Positions 1-11,373 are shown, counted from the first letter of the stretch. The stretch is DNA of 64,000 bases from Xanthomonas indica (GCF_040529045.1 NZ_CP131914.1:1472501-1536500), one strand, 5' to 3'. Notes: a model not told the origin generated them from the letters alone. Made by a program: numbers and translations.

Positions 1-1098
1 ACGGTGCCGGAGACGCAGAACAAGTCCGCGCTCAACGTCAGCATCAACGAGGCCTTCGTGACCACGCTGCCGCTGACCGGTCACGCCTACGCCGAGTCGT
101 TGCCGCTGCGCTGGTGGCACGAGCTCTCGCCCAAGGGCGCGATGCCGGTGGAGCAGAAGCTGCTGCTGCCGACCGGGCCGTTCTCGGCCAACAGCCAGCT
201 GCGCTTCCACTTCTTCTTCGACCGTCCGCAGGCGGAGGCGTGCAAGAACACCTTCCCCGACGTGTCCGGCGCGATCGATGCGGATTCCAGCGTGGACCTG
301 CGCTCGTTCCATCACTACATGGCGATGCCGAACCTGGCCGCGTTCGGCAATGCCGGCTTCCCGTTCACGCGCCTGGCCGACCTGTCCGAATCCACCGTGG
401 TGGTGCCGGACGAGATCGGCGATCAGGACATGGCCAACCTGCTGACTCTGCTCGGCCGGCTCGGCGCGTCCACCGGCTATCCGGCGCTGCGGGTGACCCT
501 GATCCACGCCGCCGAGGTCGACAAGCACGCCGACAGCGACCTGCTGGTGTTCGGCAGCCTGCGCTCGCAGCCGCTGTTCCAGCGCTGGAGCGCGGCGCTG
601 CCGATCGGCGACGGCGCCAGCGGACAGCGGTTTTCGATGAGCGACTGGGTGCTGGACAAGCTGCCCGGTTTCCTGTCGTTCGATCCGCGCCGCACCGACC
701 TGCCGACCACCGCCGAGGTCGCGGTGAAGCCGGCGCCCGGCGACGTGGTGCTGATGGGCTTCCAGTCGCCGCTGAAGGCCGGGCGCAGCGTGGTCGCGTT
801 GCTGGCCGAGGACCCGGCCAGCGTCGAGGACTTCTTCGACGCCTGGTTCGAACCGGCCACGCTGAAGGATTTCCAGGGCAGCGTGGTGCTGCTGCAGAAG
901 GGCAAGGTGCGCAGCCTGGCCGGCAACCAGACCTACTACGTCGGCCACCTGCCGCTGCCGACTTGGGCGCGCTGGTACTTCTCGCAGCATCCGCTGCTGC
1001 TCGGCCTGGCGGTGGTGGCGCTGAGCGTGCTGCTGGCACTGGCCGCGCGCGTGGTGCTGCGCCGGCATTCGGCGGCGCGGCTGCAGGAAGGGCAGTGA
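1..1098 (+). CDS. bcsB: BcsB, cellulose synthase periplasmic subunit (3' part)
   Basis: This is the C-terminal 365 codons of a gene that begins before the window; the frame is open from the first base. BcsB is the periplasmic, inner-membrane-anchored partner of the cellulose synthase BcsA and guides the glucan chain across the periplasm. The visible part is a mixed alpha/beta periplasmic region. It ends in one strongly hydrophobic segment (visible residues about 328-350, around LLLGLAVVALSVLLALAARVV) followed by a short basic tail, which is the C-terminal anchor expected of BcsB. The stop codon overlaps the GTG start of the cellulase gene, and bcsC follows, so the operon order supports the call. 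BcsA should lie just upstream, outside the window. Confidence 0.88.
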   Translation, partial: TVPETQNKSALNVSINEAFVTTLPLTGHAYAESLPLRWWHELSPKGAMPVEQKLLLPTGPFSANSQLRFHFFFDRPQAEACKNTFPDVSGAIDADSSVDLRSFHHYMAMPNLAAFGNAGFPFTRLADLSESTVVVPDEIGDQDMANLLTLLGRLGASTGYPALRVTLIHAAEVDKHADSDLLVFGSLRSQPLFQRWSAALPIGDGASGQRFSMSDWVLDKLPGFLSFDPRRTDLPTTAEVAVKPAPGDVVLMGFQSPLKAGRSVVALLAEDPASVEDFFDAWFEPATLKDFQGSVVLLQKGKVRSLAGNQTYYVGHLPLPTWARWYFSQHPLLLGLAVVALSVLLALAARVVLRRHSAARLQEGQ

Positions 1099-2261
1099 AC
1101 GCACACATCGGCCAACGCCGGCGCCTGCTCGGCGGCCTGCTCGCCGCCGGTGCGGCCACGCTGCTGCCGCCGGCGCGCGCCGCGCTCGCCGCAGCGCCGG
1201 CCTGCGCGCCGTGGCGCGAGTGGACCGCGTTCGTCGGCAAGCACCTCGATGCCGGCGGGCGGGTGATCGATTTCCAGCACGCCGACCAGCGCAGCACCTC
1301 CGAAGGCCAGTCCTACGCGCTGTTCTTCGCGCTGGTGGCCAACGACCAGGTGCTGTTCGAGCGCGTGCTCGGCTGGACCCGGCACAACCTGTGCGGTGGC
1401 CGCCCGCAGCAAGTGCTGCCGGCGTGGCTGTGGGGCCGCGCCAGCGACGGCAGTTGGCGCGTGCTCGACGGCAACACCGCCAGCGATGCCGACCTGTGGA
1501 TCGCCTACGTGCTGCTCGAGGCCGGGCGCCTGTGGCAGCGGCCCGGCTACACCCAGGCCGGCCTGCAGACGCTGGCGCTGGTGCGGCGCACCGAGCTTGC
1601 CGAGTTGCCCGGGTTCGGCAGCATGGTCTTGCCGGCGGCCAAGGGCTTCGTCAAGCCGCAGCGCTGGACGCTCAACCCCAGCTACCTGCCGATCCAGTTG
1701 CTGCGGCGCTTCGCCGCGGTCGATCCGAAGGGGCCATGGGCCGGCCTGGCCACGCGCAGCGCGCGCCTGCTGCGCGACAGCGCGCCGGTCGGCTTCGCCC
1801 CGGACTGGATCGCCTGGAACGGCCGCGAGTTCGGCGTCGATCCGGACAAGGGGGCGCTGGGCAGCTACGACGCAATCCGCGTGTACCTGTGGGCCGGCAT
1901 GCTCGACGCGGCCGAGCCGCTGCGCAAGGCACTGCTCGACGATCTGTCCGGCCCGCTGCAGCAACTGCGTGCGCAGGGCCGCCTCGACGAGAAGATCGAC
2001 ACCCGCCAGGGCGTCGGCAGCGGCCAGGCGCCGCCCGGCTTTTCCGCGGCCCTGCTGCCGTACCTGAGCGCGCTGCGCGAACCGGCGCTGCTCAAGGCGC
2101 AGGCGCAACGCATTCCCGCGCCCGGCGACGCCGCCGCGGCCCGGCTTCCCTACTACGACCGGGTGCTGATCCTGTTCGGCCGCGCCTGGCTCGACAACCG
2201 TTACCGCTTTTCCGCAGACGGCGCGCTGCAGCCCGCCTGGAGAACCCAATGCTCCGCATGA
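1095..2261 (+). CDS. bcsZ: BcsZ, periplasmic endo-beta-1,4-glucanase (GH8)
   Basis: This 388-residue glycoside hydrolase family 8 endoglucanase trims cellulose during secretion. The start is a GTG overlapping the bcsB stop (GTGA), with AGGAAGGG just upstream. Residues 1-34 form a secretion signal with an arginine-rich start (QRRRLLGG) and an alanine-rich cleavage region. The presumed acid catalyst is Glu70 in STSEGQSY. The GH8 signature is seen as ASDADLWIAY around Asp131, and the presumed base is Asp259 in GSYDAIRVYLW. Length matches the family at about 370-390 residues. The position between bcsB and bcsC is the usual one for cellulose operons. The gene overlaps the bcsC start by 13 bases, so translation is probably coupled. 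Confidence 0.93.
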   Translation: MNAHIGQRRRLLGGLLAAGAATLLPPARAALAAAPACAPWREWTAFVGKHLDAGGRVIDFQHADQRSTSEGQSYALFFALVANDQVLFERVLGWTRHNLCGGRPQQVLPAWLWGRASDGSWRVLDGNTASDADLWIAYVLLEAGRLWQRPGYTQAGLQTLALVRRTELAELPGFGSMVLPAAKGFVKPQRWTLNPSYLPIQLLRRFAAVDPKGPWAGLATRSARLLRDSAPVGFAPDWIAWNGREFGVDPDKGALGSYDAIRVYLWAGMLDAAEPLRKALLDDLSGPLQQLRAQGRLDEKIDTRQGVGSGQAPPGFSAALLPYLSALREPALLKAQAQRIPAPGDAAAARLPYYDRVLILFGRAWLDNRYRFSADGALQPAWRTQCSA

Positions 2262-5200
2262 ATTTCAAGCCCCTGTACCTGGCCGGCATGATCGACCTGT
2301 GCCTGCTCGCCGGCAGCGCACAGGCGCAGAACGCCACCGCCACCCAGCAACTGGTCAGCCAGGGCAACTACTGGCACGACCAGGGACGCGACGACCTCGC
2401 CGCCGACGCCTGGCGCAAGTTGCTGCAGGTCGACCCGAACCAGCCCGACGCGCTGCTCGGCCTGGCCCAGATCGATCTGGCGCAAGGCCGCCAGACCGAC
2501 GCGCGCAAGCGCCTGGCGCAACTGCAGAAGGCGCATCCGCAGGCGCCGCAGACCCAGCGCCTGGTCATGTCGATCGGCGGTAGCGGTGGCAGCGGCGACA
2601 CGATCGAGCTGCGCAACGCGCGCCGCGCCGCCGCCGCGGGCCGCTACGTGGATGCGGTGCGCGCCTACCAGGCGCTGTTCGACGGCAAGGGGCCGCCGGA
2701 CGCGCTGGCGCTGGAGTACTACCAGGTGCTGGCCGGCACGCCGCAGGGCTGGGAGGGCGCGCGCGACGGCCTGCGCCGCCTGGCCGCCGCACAGCCGGAC
2801 AACACCGCCGCGGCGCTGGCGCTGGCGCAGGTGCTGACCTACCGCGAACCGTCGCGGCGCGAAGGCATCGCCCAGCTCGCTGCGCTGAGCAAGCGCGCCG
2901 ATGTCGCCGGCCCGGCCCGCGCCGCCTGGCGCCAGGCCTTGCTGTGGCTCAACGCCGGGCTCGCCGATGCGCCGCTGTACCAGGCGTTCCTGGCCGCCAA
3001 TCCGAACGATGCCGAGGTCGCCAACAAGCTAGCGCAGGTGCAGGCGCGGCGCGCGCAAGGCGGCGGCGACCCGGCCGGCGAACAACTCGGTGAGGGCTTC
3101 AAGGCGCTCAACGCCGGCAACCTGGCGCTGGCCGAACAGCGCTTCGCGCAGGTGCTGCGCGCGCGTCCGCGCGACGCCGAGGCGCTCGGCGGCCTGGGCT
3201 CGGTGCGGCTGCGCCAGCAGCGCTTCGGCGAAGCGCAGGAACTGCTGCGCCCGGCCGCGGCCGCCAACGGCAAGTGGCGCAGTGCGCTGGACAGCGCGCG
3301 CTACTGGCTGCAGCTGCAGCAGGCGCAGGACGCACGCACACGCGGCGACAGCGACGCGGCGCTGCGCCTGGCCCAGCAAGCGGTCAAGCTCAAGCCCGAG
3401 GAGGCCGCCGGCTACGCGCTGCTGGGCGACCTGCAGGCGGCCAGCGACGCCGCCGCCGCCGAGAAGAGCTACCGCGAGGCGCTGCGTCTGCATGCCGACG
3501 ACAGCGGCGCGCTGCAGGGCCTGATCGCCCTGTACAGCCGCCAGGGCCGCGCTAACGAGGCCAGTGCGCTGTTCGCCCGGCTCAGCCCGGCGCAACGCCA
3601 GCAGGCCGGTGGGGAGTCGGCATTGAAAGCCAACCTGCAGCGCGCCCGCGCGCAGCAGGCGCTGGAAGCCGGCGACACCGTCACCGCGCAGAGCGAGCTG
3701 GAGACGGCGATGGTCGACAACCCGGGCGATCCGTGGGTGCGCCTGGACCTGGCGCGGCTGTACCAGCAGGCCGGGCGTCCGGACCAGGCGCGCAGCGTCA
3801 TGGACGGCCTGCTCGCGGTGCACGGCGACATGCCCGAGGCGCTGTATGCCAACGCGCTGCTGGCGCAGGAGCGCGGCGACTGGGCCACCGCCTACGCCAG
3901 CCTGGAACGCATCCCGGCCACTGCGCGCACCGCCGAGATGCGCGCGCTGCGCAACACCGCCTGGGTCGAACAGCAGGCGGCACAGGCGCGCCTGCTGCAA
4001 CAGCAGGGCCGCGGCGGCGAAGCACAGTTGCTGTTGGGCCGCACCGAGGCCGCGCTGGGCGATGCGCTGGAGCAGCCGGCGCTGCTGGCGGCGATGGCCG
4101 GCGCCTATGCCGACATCGGCAGCAACACGCGCGCGCTGACCCTGGCGCAGCGCCTGGTCGCACAGAATCCCTCCACCGAGTCGCGCCTGCAGTACGCCGG
4201 CGTGCTGCTGCGCGCGCACCAGGACGCGGAACTGGCGGCGACCCTGCGGCAACTGCGCGACAGCGACATGAGCGCCGAGCAGCAACGCCGCTACCAGGCG
4301 CTGCGCAGCGGCTACGTGCTGCGCCAGGTCGATGCGCTGCGCGAGCTCGGCAACCTCGAAGCCGCCTACGACGCGCTGGCGCCGCTGCTGGCGCAGCAGA
4401 ACCAGGATCCGCAGGCGGTGGCCGCGCTGGCGCGGCTGTACGCCGCCGCCGGCGACCAGCGCCAGGCACTGGTGCTGTACCAGCAGCAACTGCAGCAGTC
4501 GCCCAACGACCTGGACACGCTGATCGCCGCGGCCAACACCGCCGCCGCGCTGCGCGACCTGCGCAGTGCCGAGGACTATCTGCAACGTGCGCTGGCGCAG
4601 GCGCCGGATTCGCCGCAGGTGCTCGCCGCCGCCGGCCGCGTGTACCGCAGCGCCGGCAAGAACCGCAAGGCCGAGAGCTACTTCCGCGCCGCGCTGGCGG
4701 CGCAGGCGCGCGAGGCCGGCCAGTACGACAACGGCCTGCCGGCGGCCAATGGCCCGGCGTCCTATGCCGCCGCCGGGCGCCCGCTCAATCCCTTCGCCGG
4801 CATGAACGGGCGCATGCCGCGCAGCGCCGCGGTAGTGTCCGACAGCCTCGGCGGCGGCCTGCCGGCGCCGGCCTACGCGGCGTCCCCGTTGCCCGCATCC
4901 GCGTCGGCCGTGGCCGCCGGCGACGACCTGCCGCCGCTGGCCAGCGCCAGTGCCACCGGCGTGGCCCTGGCCGCATTGCCGGTGCCGGGCCAGCGCACGA
5001 CCACGACCACCCGCACCGCACCGCGCGCGCTGCCCGGCGACGATGGGCTGCTGGCCGCCGCGCCGCGTGGGTCCCTGCGCCAGCCGCCCGCAGCGGCCGC
5101 GTCCGTCGGCGGTTCCAGCGTGCTCGACGAGTTGCGCGAGGTGCAGGCCGAGAACAGCGACAGTCTCGCCACCGGCGCCAGCTACCGCGCCCGCGACGGC

Positions 5201-6748
5201 GAGGCCGGCCTGGGCCGGTTGCGCGATCTGGAAGTGCCGCTGCACGGCGAGTTCGCGGTGGGCGAGGGCAAGCTGCAGGTCGATGTCACCCCGACCCTGC
5301 TCGATGCCGGCACGCTCGGTACCGGCTACGCCACCGCCAGCCGTTTCGGCGCCGGCCCCGCCGCGGCGATGGGCGATGCCCTGGCCGCCGACCGCACCCC
5401 GATCGACAGCCTGGTCGGCAGCGACCTGTATCAACTGCTGCTCACCGAGGGCAACAGCAACGCCACCCGCAACGCGTTGCGCACCTATGCGGTCAACACC
5501 GGGCTGTACAACAAGCTGTTCAACGATACCGACCCGGCGCTGACCAATGCGCAGCGCGAGGCGGCGGCGCTGCAGGCGCTGTACGCCGAACCGCTGTCGG
5601 CGTTCCTGCTCGGCAACACCGCCGCCGACACCGCGATCGGCACGCTGGCCAGCGCCATCCTCGGCGATGCCTCGCGCAGCGCCGACCTCAGCGCCGCCGA
5701 CATCGCCCGCTTCCGCAACCTCGCCGCCAACCCCACCGCCGCGGCGCTGACCCCGGCCGGCTTCAGCCAGGCGCTGTACACCATGGCCGCCAACGGCAAC
5801 GGGGCGCGGCGCATGGACCAGGACGCGCGCGGCGTCGGCATGGCGGTGACCTACAAGAACGGCGGTTTCAGCGCCGATCTGGGCAGCACGCCGGTCGGCT
5901 TCCCCGAGCGCCGCATCGTCGGCGGCGTCGGCTATCGCGGCCAGGCCGGCGACAGCCTGACCTATTCGGGCGAGGTGTTCCGGCGTGCGGTCAGCGACAG
6001 CCTGCTGTCCTTCGGTGGCGTCGACGACGGCCGCGCCGGACTCGGCTGGGGCGGCGTGACCAGTAACGGTCTGCGCCTGTCGGCCACCCTCGACAACGGC
6101 CTGCTCGGCGGCTACGCCAGCGTCAGCGCCGATCGCCTGGTCGGCCGCAACGTCGCCGACAACGATCACCGCCAAGTCGACCTGGGCGTGTACGTGCACG
6201 CGCTGGACACCGAGAACCAGTCGCTGACCGCCGGCCTCAACCTGACCGCGATGCAGTACGACAAGAACCTGGGCGGCTACACCTACGGCCAGGGCGGCTA
6301 CTTCAGTCCCCAGGACTACGTGGACCTGGGTTTCCCGGTGCACTGGAGCGGGCGCACGGCCGGGCGCACGGTCAACTGGAGCGTGGACGCCAGCGTCGGC
6401 GTGCAGCATTTCCGCAGCGACGACAGCCCGTACTTCCCGACCAGCGCGCAGATGCAGCAGGCCGCCTACGACGCTGCCTCGCTGGCCGCGTTGCTGGGCC
6501 TGACCGACCGCTACGTCGCGCCGGTCTATGCCGGGCAGAGCAAGACCGGCATGTCCTACAACATCGCCGGCGCGGCCGAATGGCAGATCGCCCCGCAACT
6601 GTTCCTGGGCGGCCGCCTGCTGTTCAACAACGCGCGCGACTACAGCCAGTTCAGCACCAACCTCTACGTGCGCTTCGTGCTCGACCGGCTCGGCGCCGGC
6701 CTCGGCCGCCGCCCGCAGGTGCTGGCCTCGCCGTACGTGCCGGAGTAG
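2249..6748 (+). CDS. bcsC: BcsC, cellulose export outer-membrane protein with TPR scaffold
   Basis: This 1499-residue protein spans the periplasm and outer membrane to export cellulose. A signal peptide (LCLLAGSAQAQ) is followed by a long series of tetratricopeptide repeats covering roughly residues 25-800 (for example YWHDQGRDDLAADAWRKLL and later YLQRALAQAPDSPQVL). A proline/alanine-rich linker comes next, then a C-terminal beta-barrel domain (about residues 960-1499) ending in aromatic-rich strands such as NLYVRFVLDRLG. The ATG at 2249 was chosen because GGAG lies six bases upstream. A second ATG at 2258 would give the classic ATGA overlap with the bcsZ stop and cannot be excluded. It is the last gene of the bcs operon; no clear terminator hairpin with a T-run follows. 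Confidence 0.93.
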   Translation: MLRMNFKPLYLAGMIDLCLLAGSAQAQNATATQQLVSQGNYWHDQGRDDLAADAWRKLLQVDPNQPDALLGLAQIDLAQGRQTDARKRLAQLQKAHPQAPQTQRLVMSIGGSGGSGDTIELRNARRAAAAGRYVDAVRAYQALFDGKGPPDALALEYYQVLAGTPQGWEGARDGLRRLAAAQPDNTAAALALAQVLTYREPSRREGIAQLAALSKRADVAGPARAAWRQALLWLNAGLADAPLYQAFLAANPNDAEVANKLAQVQARRAQGGGDPAGEQLGEGFKALNAGNLALAEQRFAQVLRARPRDAEALGGLGSVRLRQQRFGEAQELLRPAAAANGKWRSALDSARYWLQLQQAQDARTRGDSDAALRLAQQAVKLKPEEAAGYALLGDLQAASDAAAAEKSYREALRLHADDSGALQGLIALYSRQGRANEASALFARLSPAQRQQAGGESALKANLQRARAQQALEAGDTVTAQSELETAMVDNPGDPWVRLDLARLYQQAGRPDQARSVMDGLLAVHGDMPEALYANALLAQERGDWATAYASLERIPATARTAEMRALRNTAWVEQQAAQARLLQQQGRGGEAQLLLGRTEAALGDALEQPALLAAMAGAYADIGSNTRALTLAQRLVAQNPSTESRLQYAGVLLRAHQDAELAATLRQLRDSDMSAEQQRRYQALRSGYVLRQVDALRELGNLEAAYDALAPLLAQQNQDPQAVAALARLYAAAGDQRQALVLYQQQLQQSPNDLDTLIAAANTAAALRDLRSAEDYLQRALAQAPDSPQVLAAAGRVYRSAGKNRKAESYFRAALAAQAREAGQYDNGLPAANGPASYAAAGRPLNPFAGMNGRMPRSAAVVSDSLGGGLPAPAYAASPLPASASAVAAGDDLPPLASASATGVALAALPVPGQRTTTTTRTAPRALPGDDGLLAAAPRGSLRQPPAAAASVGGSSVLDELREVQAENSDSLATGASYRARDGEAGLGRLRDLEVPLHGEFAVGEGKLQVDVTPTLLDAGTLGTGYATASRFGAGPAAAMGDALAADRTPIDSLVGSDLYQLLLTEGNSNATRNALRTYAVNTGLYNKLFNDTDPALTNAQREAAALQALYAEPLSAFLLGNTAADTAIGTLASAILGDASRSADLSAADIARFRNLAANPTAAALTPAGFSQALYTMAANGNGARRMDQDARGVGMAVTYKNGGFSADLGSTPVGFPERRIVGGVGYRGQAGDSLTYSGEVFRRAVSDSLLSFGGVDDGRAGLGWGGVTSNGLRLSATLDNGLLGGYASVSADRLVGRNVADNDHRQVDLGVYVHALDTENQSLTAGLNLTAMQYDKNLGGYTYGQGGYFSPQDYVDLGFPVHWSGRTAGRTVNWSVDASVGVQHFRSDDSPYFPTSAQMQQAAYDAASLAALLGLTDRYVAPVYAGQSKTGMSYNIAGAAEWQIAPQLFLGGRLLFNNARDYSQFSTNLYVRFVLDRLGAGLGRRPQVLASPYVPE

Positions 6749-6832
6749 GGGGCGCGCCGCGCGGATGCCGGCGTAGGAGTCGACTGTCATGCAGCCGACA
6801 AGCGAAGCCGAAAGCCGACCGACACCCTCCGT

Positions 6833-7012
6833 CGTCGGGACTGAAGTCCCTCCCACAAGGATGCCCAGTTCATCCCTGTGGGAGCGACGTCAGGCGGGCG
6901 TCACGTGTGGACATCCGTCTCGGCGGATGGCCCACGGCGATGCGGAACCACGCGTGACGGTACGCGCAATACGTTGGCTGGGTGCACTGTGGGAGGGACT
7001 TCAGTCCCGACG
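6833..7012. repeat. Inverted pair of 24-bp REP-like palindromes (GGGACTTCAGTCCC type)
   Basis: The 465-bp gap between bcsC and def contains no convincing gene. It holds two copies of a 24-bp sequence in opposite orientations, at 6833-6856 and 6989-7012, which are perfect reverse complements of each other. Each copy contains its own small hairpin, GGGAC-TTCA-GTCCC, next to GTGGGAG. A third copy lies at 41565-41587. The layout matches the GTAG palindromes of this window with compensatory changes in the stem, so these are probably one REP-type family. They may also serve as bidirectional terminators. Confidence 0.75.
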
Positions 7013-7178
7013 CATTGCGCCATCGGGAAGCGCGCCACGTCGCGCGTCGCGGCTGCACGACGGTTCACTCCTGTGGCATTTCGCCAGCGCTTTGCCGCAA
7101 CGCAGGGGTTGCACCGCGGCGGGCCGCAGTTGGGGCAGGCGATGCCGCCGCCCCTCTGCACACGCCGCCGCCACGGCG

Positions 7179-7184
7179 GATAAT
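7179..7184 (+). promoter_or_regulatory. Candidate -10 box for def
   Basis: GATAAT lies 30 bases before the def start codon in an otherwise GC-rich sequence. No good -35 hexamer is seen, so this is only a candidate. Confidence 0.35.
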
Positions 7185-7213
7185 CGCGGCCATCCCCGCA
7201 CAGGAGTTCGCAC

Positions 7214-7729
7214 ATGATCCGCGACATCATCCGCATGGGCGACCCGCGTCTGCTGCGCCAGGCGCCGCCGGTTACCGACTTCGACAGCGCGCAACTGCAC
7301 GCGCTGGTGGCCGACATGTTCGAGACCATGGACGCCGCACGCGGCGTCGGCCTGGCCGCGCCGCAGATCGCGGTGGACCTGCAACTGATGGTGTTCGGCT
7401 TCGAGCGCAACGCACGCTATCCGGACGCACCGCCGGTGCCGCGCACCGCCCTGGCCAATGTGGTGATCGAACCGTTGTCCGACGAGCTGGAGGACGGCTG
7501 GGAAGGCTGCCTGTCCATTCCCGGGCTGCGCGCGGTGATTCCGCGCTACCGGCACATCCGCTACCGGGGCGTGCTGCCGGACGGCACCCCGCTGCAGCGC
7601 GAGGCCGAGGGCTTCCATGCCCGCGTGGTGCAGCACGAGCACGACCACCTGATCGGCCGGCTGTATCCCTCGCGCATCCGCGACTTCGACAAGTTCGGCT
7701 TCGAGGACGTGCTGTCGTACGCGTTGTAG
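7214..7729 (+). CDS. def: Peptide deformylase
   Basis: This 171-residue metalloenzyme removes the N-formyl group from nascent proteins at the ribosome exit. All three family motifs are present: GVGLAAPQI (residues 44-52), EGCLSIPG with metal ligand Cys99, and QHEHDHL with metal ligands His141 and His145 and catalytic Glu142. The length is normal for bacterial deformylases. AGGAG lies seven bases before the ATG. There is no fmt neighbour, so this is a stand-alone copy; many xanthomonads carry a second def next to fmt (family knowledge, not visible here). A GTAG palindrome follows the stop codon and may help end transcription. Confidence 0.95.
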   Translation: MIRDIIRMGDPRLLRQAPPVTDFDSAQLHALVADMFETMDAARGVGLAAPQIAVDLQLMVFGFERNARYPDAPPVPRTALANVVIEPLSDELEDGWEGCLSIPGLRAVIPRYRHIRYRGVLPDGTPLQREAEGFHARVVQHEHDHLIGRLYPSRIRDFDKFGFEDVLSYAL

Positions 7730-7750
7730 CGCAGGATCGACATGCTTTTC

Positions 7751-7818
7751 GTAGGAGCGGCTTCAGCCGCGACCGGGCGTTACCGGGAACACCCGGTCGC
7801 GGCTGAAGCCGCTCCTAC
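7751..7818. repeat. 68-bp GTAG palindromic repeat
   Basis: The unit begins with GTAGGAGCGGCTTCAGCCGC and ends with the reverse complement GCGGCTGAAGCCGCTCCTAC, separated by a variable centre, for exactly 68 bp. Copies of the same length lie at 34318-34385 and 35178-35245. GTAG-headed palindromes of this kind are known REP elements in Stenotrophomonas and Xanthomonas. This one lies between the ends of the convergent def and ettA genes. Confidence 0.85.
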
Positions 7819-7844
7819 GGCAGCGCCGATCACCGGCAAATCCC

Positions 7845-7877
7845 AAAACGCACACGGCCCGCGCGAGGCGGGCCGTG
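7845..7877 (-). terminator. Rho-independent terminator of ettA
   Basis: A 10-bp stem (CACGGCCCGC with GCGGGCCGTG, five-base loop) is followed on the minus strand by CGTTTT. It lies about 27 bases after the ettA stop codon. Confidence 0.8.
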
Positions 7878-7904
7878 GCGGGTGCTGCACAAACGTGCTG
7901 TGGC

Positions 7905-9566
<1,662 letters not shown>

Positions 9567-9704
9567 GGCGGCTCCAAAGGCGCAGGGCGCCCGCCGGCCG
9601 GCGGCCGGAGGGCGTCGAAAGGGATGGCGGATTATAGCCGGACGGCCGCCGGCATTCGTTGCCGCGCGGTGGCGGCAGCAGACGCGCGGGCGATGCCGCG
9701 CGGC

Positions 9705-11180
9705 CTACTCGGCGATCGGTGGCAGCGCAGCCGTGGTCGCCGTTGACGAGGCGCCCGCGCGCCGTTGCCGGCGCAAATAGAACAGCGCGCAGATCACCAG
9801 CACCAGCATCGCCAGCCATTCGCTGTGCAGGGCGGCCTGCATCGCGGCCAGGCTGCCGCCGCCGCGGGCGTGCGCATAGATGGTGCCCAGTGCCGCCGGG
9901 CCCAGGCCCATGGCCGCCTGCAGGATGGTGGAGAGCATGGCGCTGCCCGCGCCGGCATGCGCGGTGGGGACCTGGGACAGGCCGATGCGGTAGAAGCTGG
10001 CCACGATCCAGGCCTGGCCGGCGCCGATCAGCGCCGTCGCCGGGGCCAGGTTGCGCGCGCCCGGATGCGGCCACACGGCGTGCAGCGTCCAGCCCAGCGC
10101 CAGCAGGCCCAGCATCTGCACCAGACAGCCCAGCAGCAGCGTCGGCAGCGGGCCGCAGCGCGTCGCCACGCGGGCGCTGACCAGTGCGGAGGCGAAGTAG
10201 GCCGCCCCCAGCACGATGAAGGCGTTGCCCGACTGCAGCGGCGAGAGACCGGCGCCGGTCTGCAGGGTCAGCGCCAGCACGAACATGAAGCCGCTCCAGC
10301 AGGTGAAGAACACCCCGCCCACCAGCAGCGCAAAGCGCACGCTGGGCAGCCGCAGCAAGGCCGGTGGCAGCAGCGGGGTCCGTCCGCGCCGTTCCTGCCA
10401 CAGTTCCACCCGGGTCAGCACCACCAGCAGCGGCAGGCAGGCCGCCAGCACCGCCAGGCACGCCGGCGGCCAGTGCAGCGCCGGGCCCAGCGCCAACGGC
10501 AGCAGCAGGCACGCCAGGAACAGCCCCAGCAACCCGGCGCCGGCCAGGTCGGGCGGCATCCGCCGTGCCGCGCGGGTCTCCGGCACGGCGCGCAGGCAGG
10601 CCAGCGCCAGCACGCAGAACGGCAGGTTGATCAGGAACACGCTGCGCCAGCCGGAGCCGCCGATGTCGGCGCTGACCAGCGATCCGCCCAGCACCTGGCC
10701 GATGACGAAGGCGATGCCGCCCAGCGAGCCGTACAGCGCCAGCGCCCGCGCGTGCGCCTTGCCGTGCAGGCTGACGTGGATGGTGGCGAGGATCTGCGGC
10801 ACCGCCAGCGCCGCGCCCAGCCCTTGCAGCGTGCGGCCGGCCAGCAGCGCGCCCACCGAGCCGGCCACGCCGCACAGCAACGAGGCCAGGCCGAACAGCA
10901 GCACGCCGGCCCCGAACACGCGGCGCCGGCCCAGGTTGTCGCCGAGCCGGCCGCCCGCCGCCAGGCCCACCGCGAAGGCGACGCCGTACACGGCCACGAT
11001 CAGTTCCAGTTGGGTCGCCGACGCGTGCAGCGTGTGCGCGATCGAGCCGAGCGCGACATTGAGGATGGAGAAGTCGATCAACGGCAGCATCTGCCCGATC
11101 AGCAGGATGCCCAGGCCGCGGCGGCTGAGGGTGGGGGCGGTGGTGGACATGTCGGACGTGGGGGAGGCGGGGGAGGTCAT
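9705..11180 (-). CDS. MFS drug-export permease, DHA2 (14-helix) type
   Basis: This roughly 491-residue inner-membrane transporter of the major facilitator superfamily probably exports drugs in exchange for protons. About fourteen hydrophobic segments are visible. The cytoplasmic loop between helices 2 and 3 has GGRLGDNLGRRRVF, the MFS signature. The start RRGLGILLIGQMLPLIDFSILNVAL carries the acidic residue in helix 1 (LIDF) common in the EmrB/QacA group. The open frame extends to a TTG at 11201; I chose the ATG at 11180, and another ATG lies at 11150. None has a clear ribosome-binding site. It is divergent from an XRE-type regulator, the usual arrangement for a regulated exporter. The substrate cannot be told from sequence. 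Confidence 0.8.
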   Translation of the reverse strand: MTSPASPTSDMSTTAPTLSRRGLGILLIGQMLPLIDFSILNVALGSIAHTLHASATQLELIVAVYGVAFAVGLAAGGRLGDNLGRRRVFGAGVLLFGLASLLCGVAGSVGALLAGRTLQGLGAALAVPQILATIHVSLHGKAHARALALYGSLGGIAFVIGQVLGGSLVSADIGGSGWRSVFLINLPFCVLALACLRAVPETRAARRMPPDLAGAGLLGLFLACLLLPLALGPALHWPPACLAVLAACLPLLVVLTRVELWQERRGRTPLLPPALLRLPSVRFALLVGGVFFTCWSGFMFVLALTLQTGAGLSPLQSGNAFIVLGAAYFASALVSARVATRCGPLPTLLLGCLVQMLGLLALGWTLHAVWPHPGARNLAPATALIGAGQAWIVASFYRIGLSQVPTAHAGAGSAMLSTILQAAMGLGPAALGTIYAHARGGGSLAAMQAALHSEWLAMLVLVICALFYLRRQRRAGASSTATTAALPPIAE

Positions 11181-11206
11181 GGCGCGCAGTATGGAAGCCA
11201 AGTAAA

Positions 11207-11235
11207 CTGGTACAAGGACTCATTTATCCTGGTAC
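11207..11235. promoter_or_regulatory. Candidate operator between MFS exporter and its regulator
   Basis: CTGGTAC occurs at 11207-11213 and 11229-11235, in the same direction and 22 bp apart, i.e. two helical turns. The intervening bases also form an imperfect inverted repeat (TACAAGGA with TCCTGGTA). The site lies in a locally AT-richer stretch just upstream of the exporter start, as expected for an operator of the divergent regulator. Confidence 0.45.
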
Positions 11236-11373
11236 TGGCGGTGCCTCCCTGGCATCCCGGGCGGTCGCCTCGGCACCGCATCCGGCAGGCAGGCGCAACA
11301 CGGGGGCGCAGCCTCCGGCCATGCGTCGGCACGGCACCGTTGGTCACGTGCGGACCGCAACGCGGAGAAGACG

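Noticed and set aside
3029-6856. A 1275-codon open frame on the minus strand opposite bcsC
   Set aside because: It is a product of very high G+C at third codon positions. Its translation is Arg/Gly/Ala/Val low-complexity with no domain, while bcsC on the plus strand is fully recognisable. The same applies to long minus-strand frames at 12992-15190, 18138-20159, 26067-29549 and 30602-33649.
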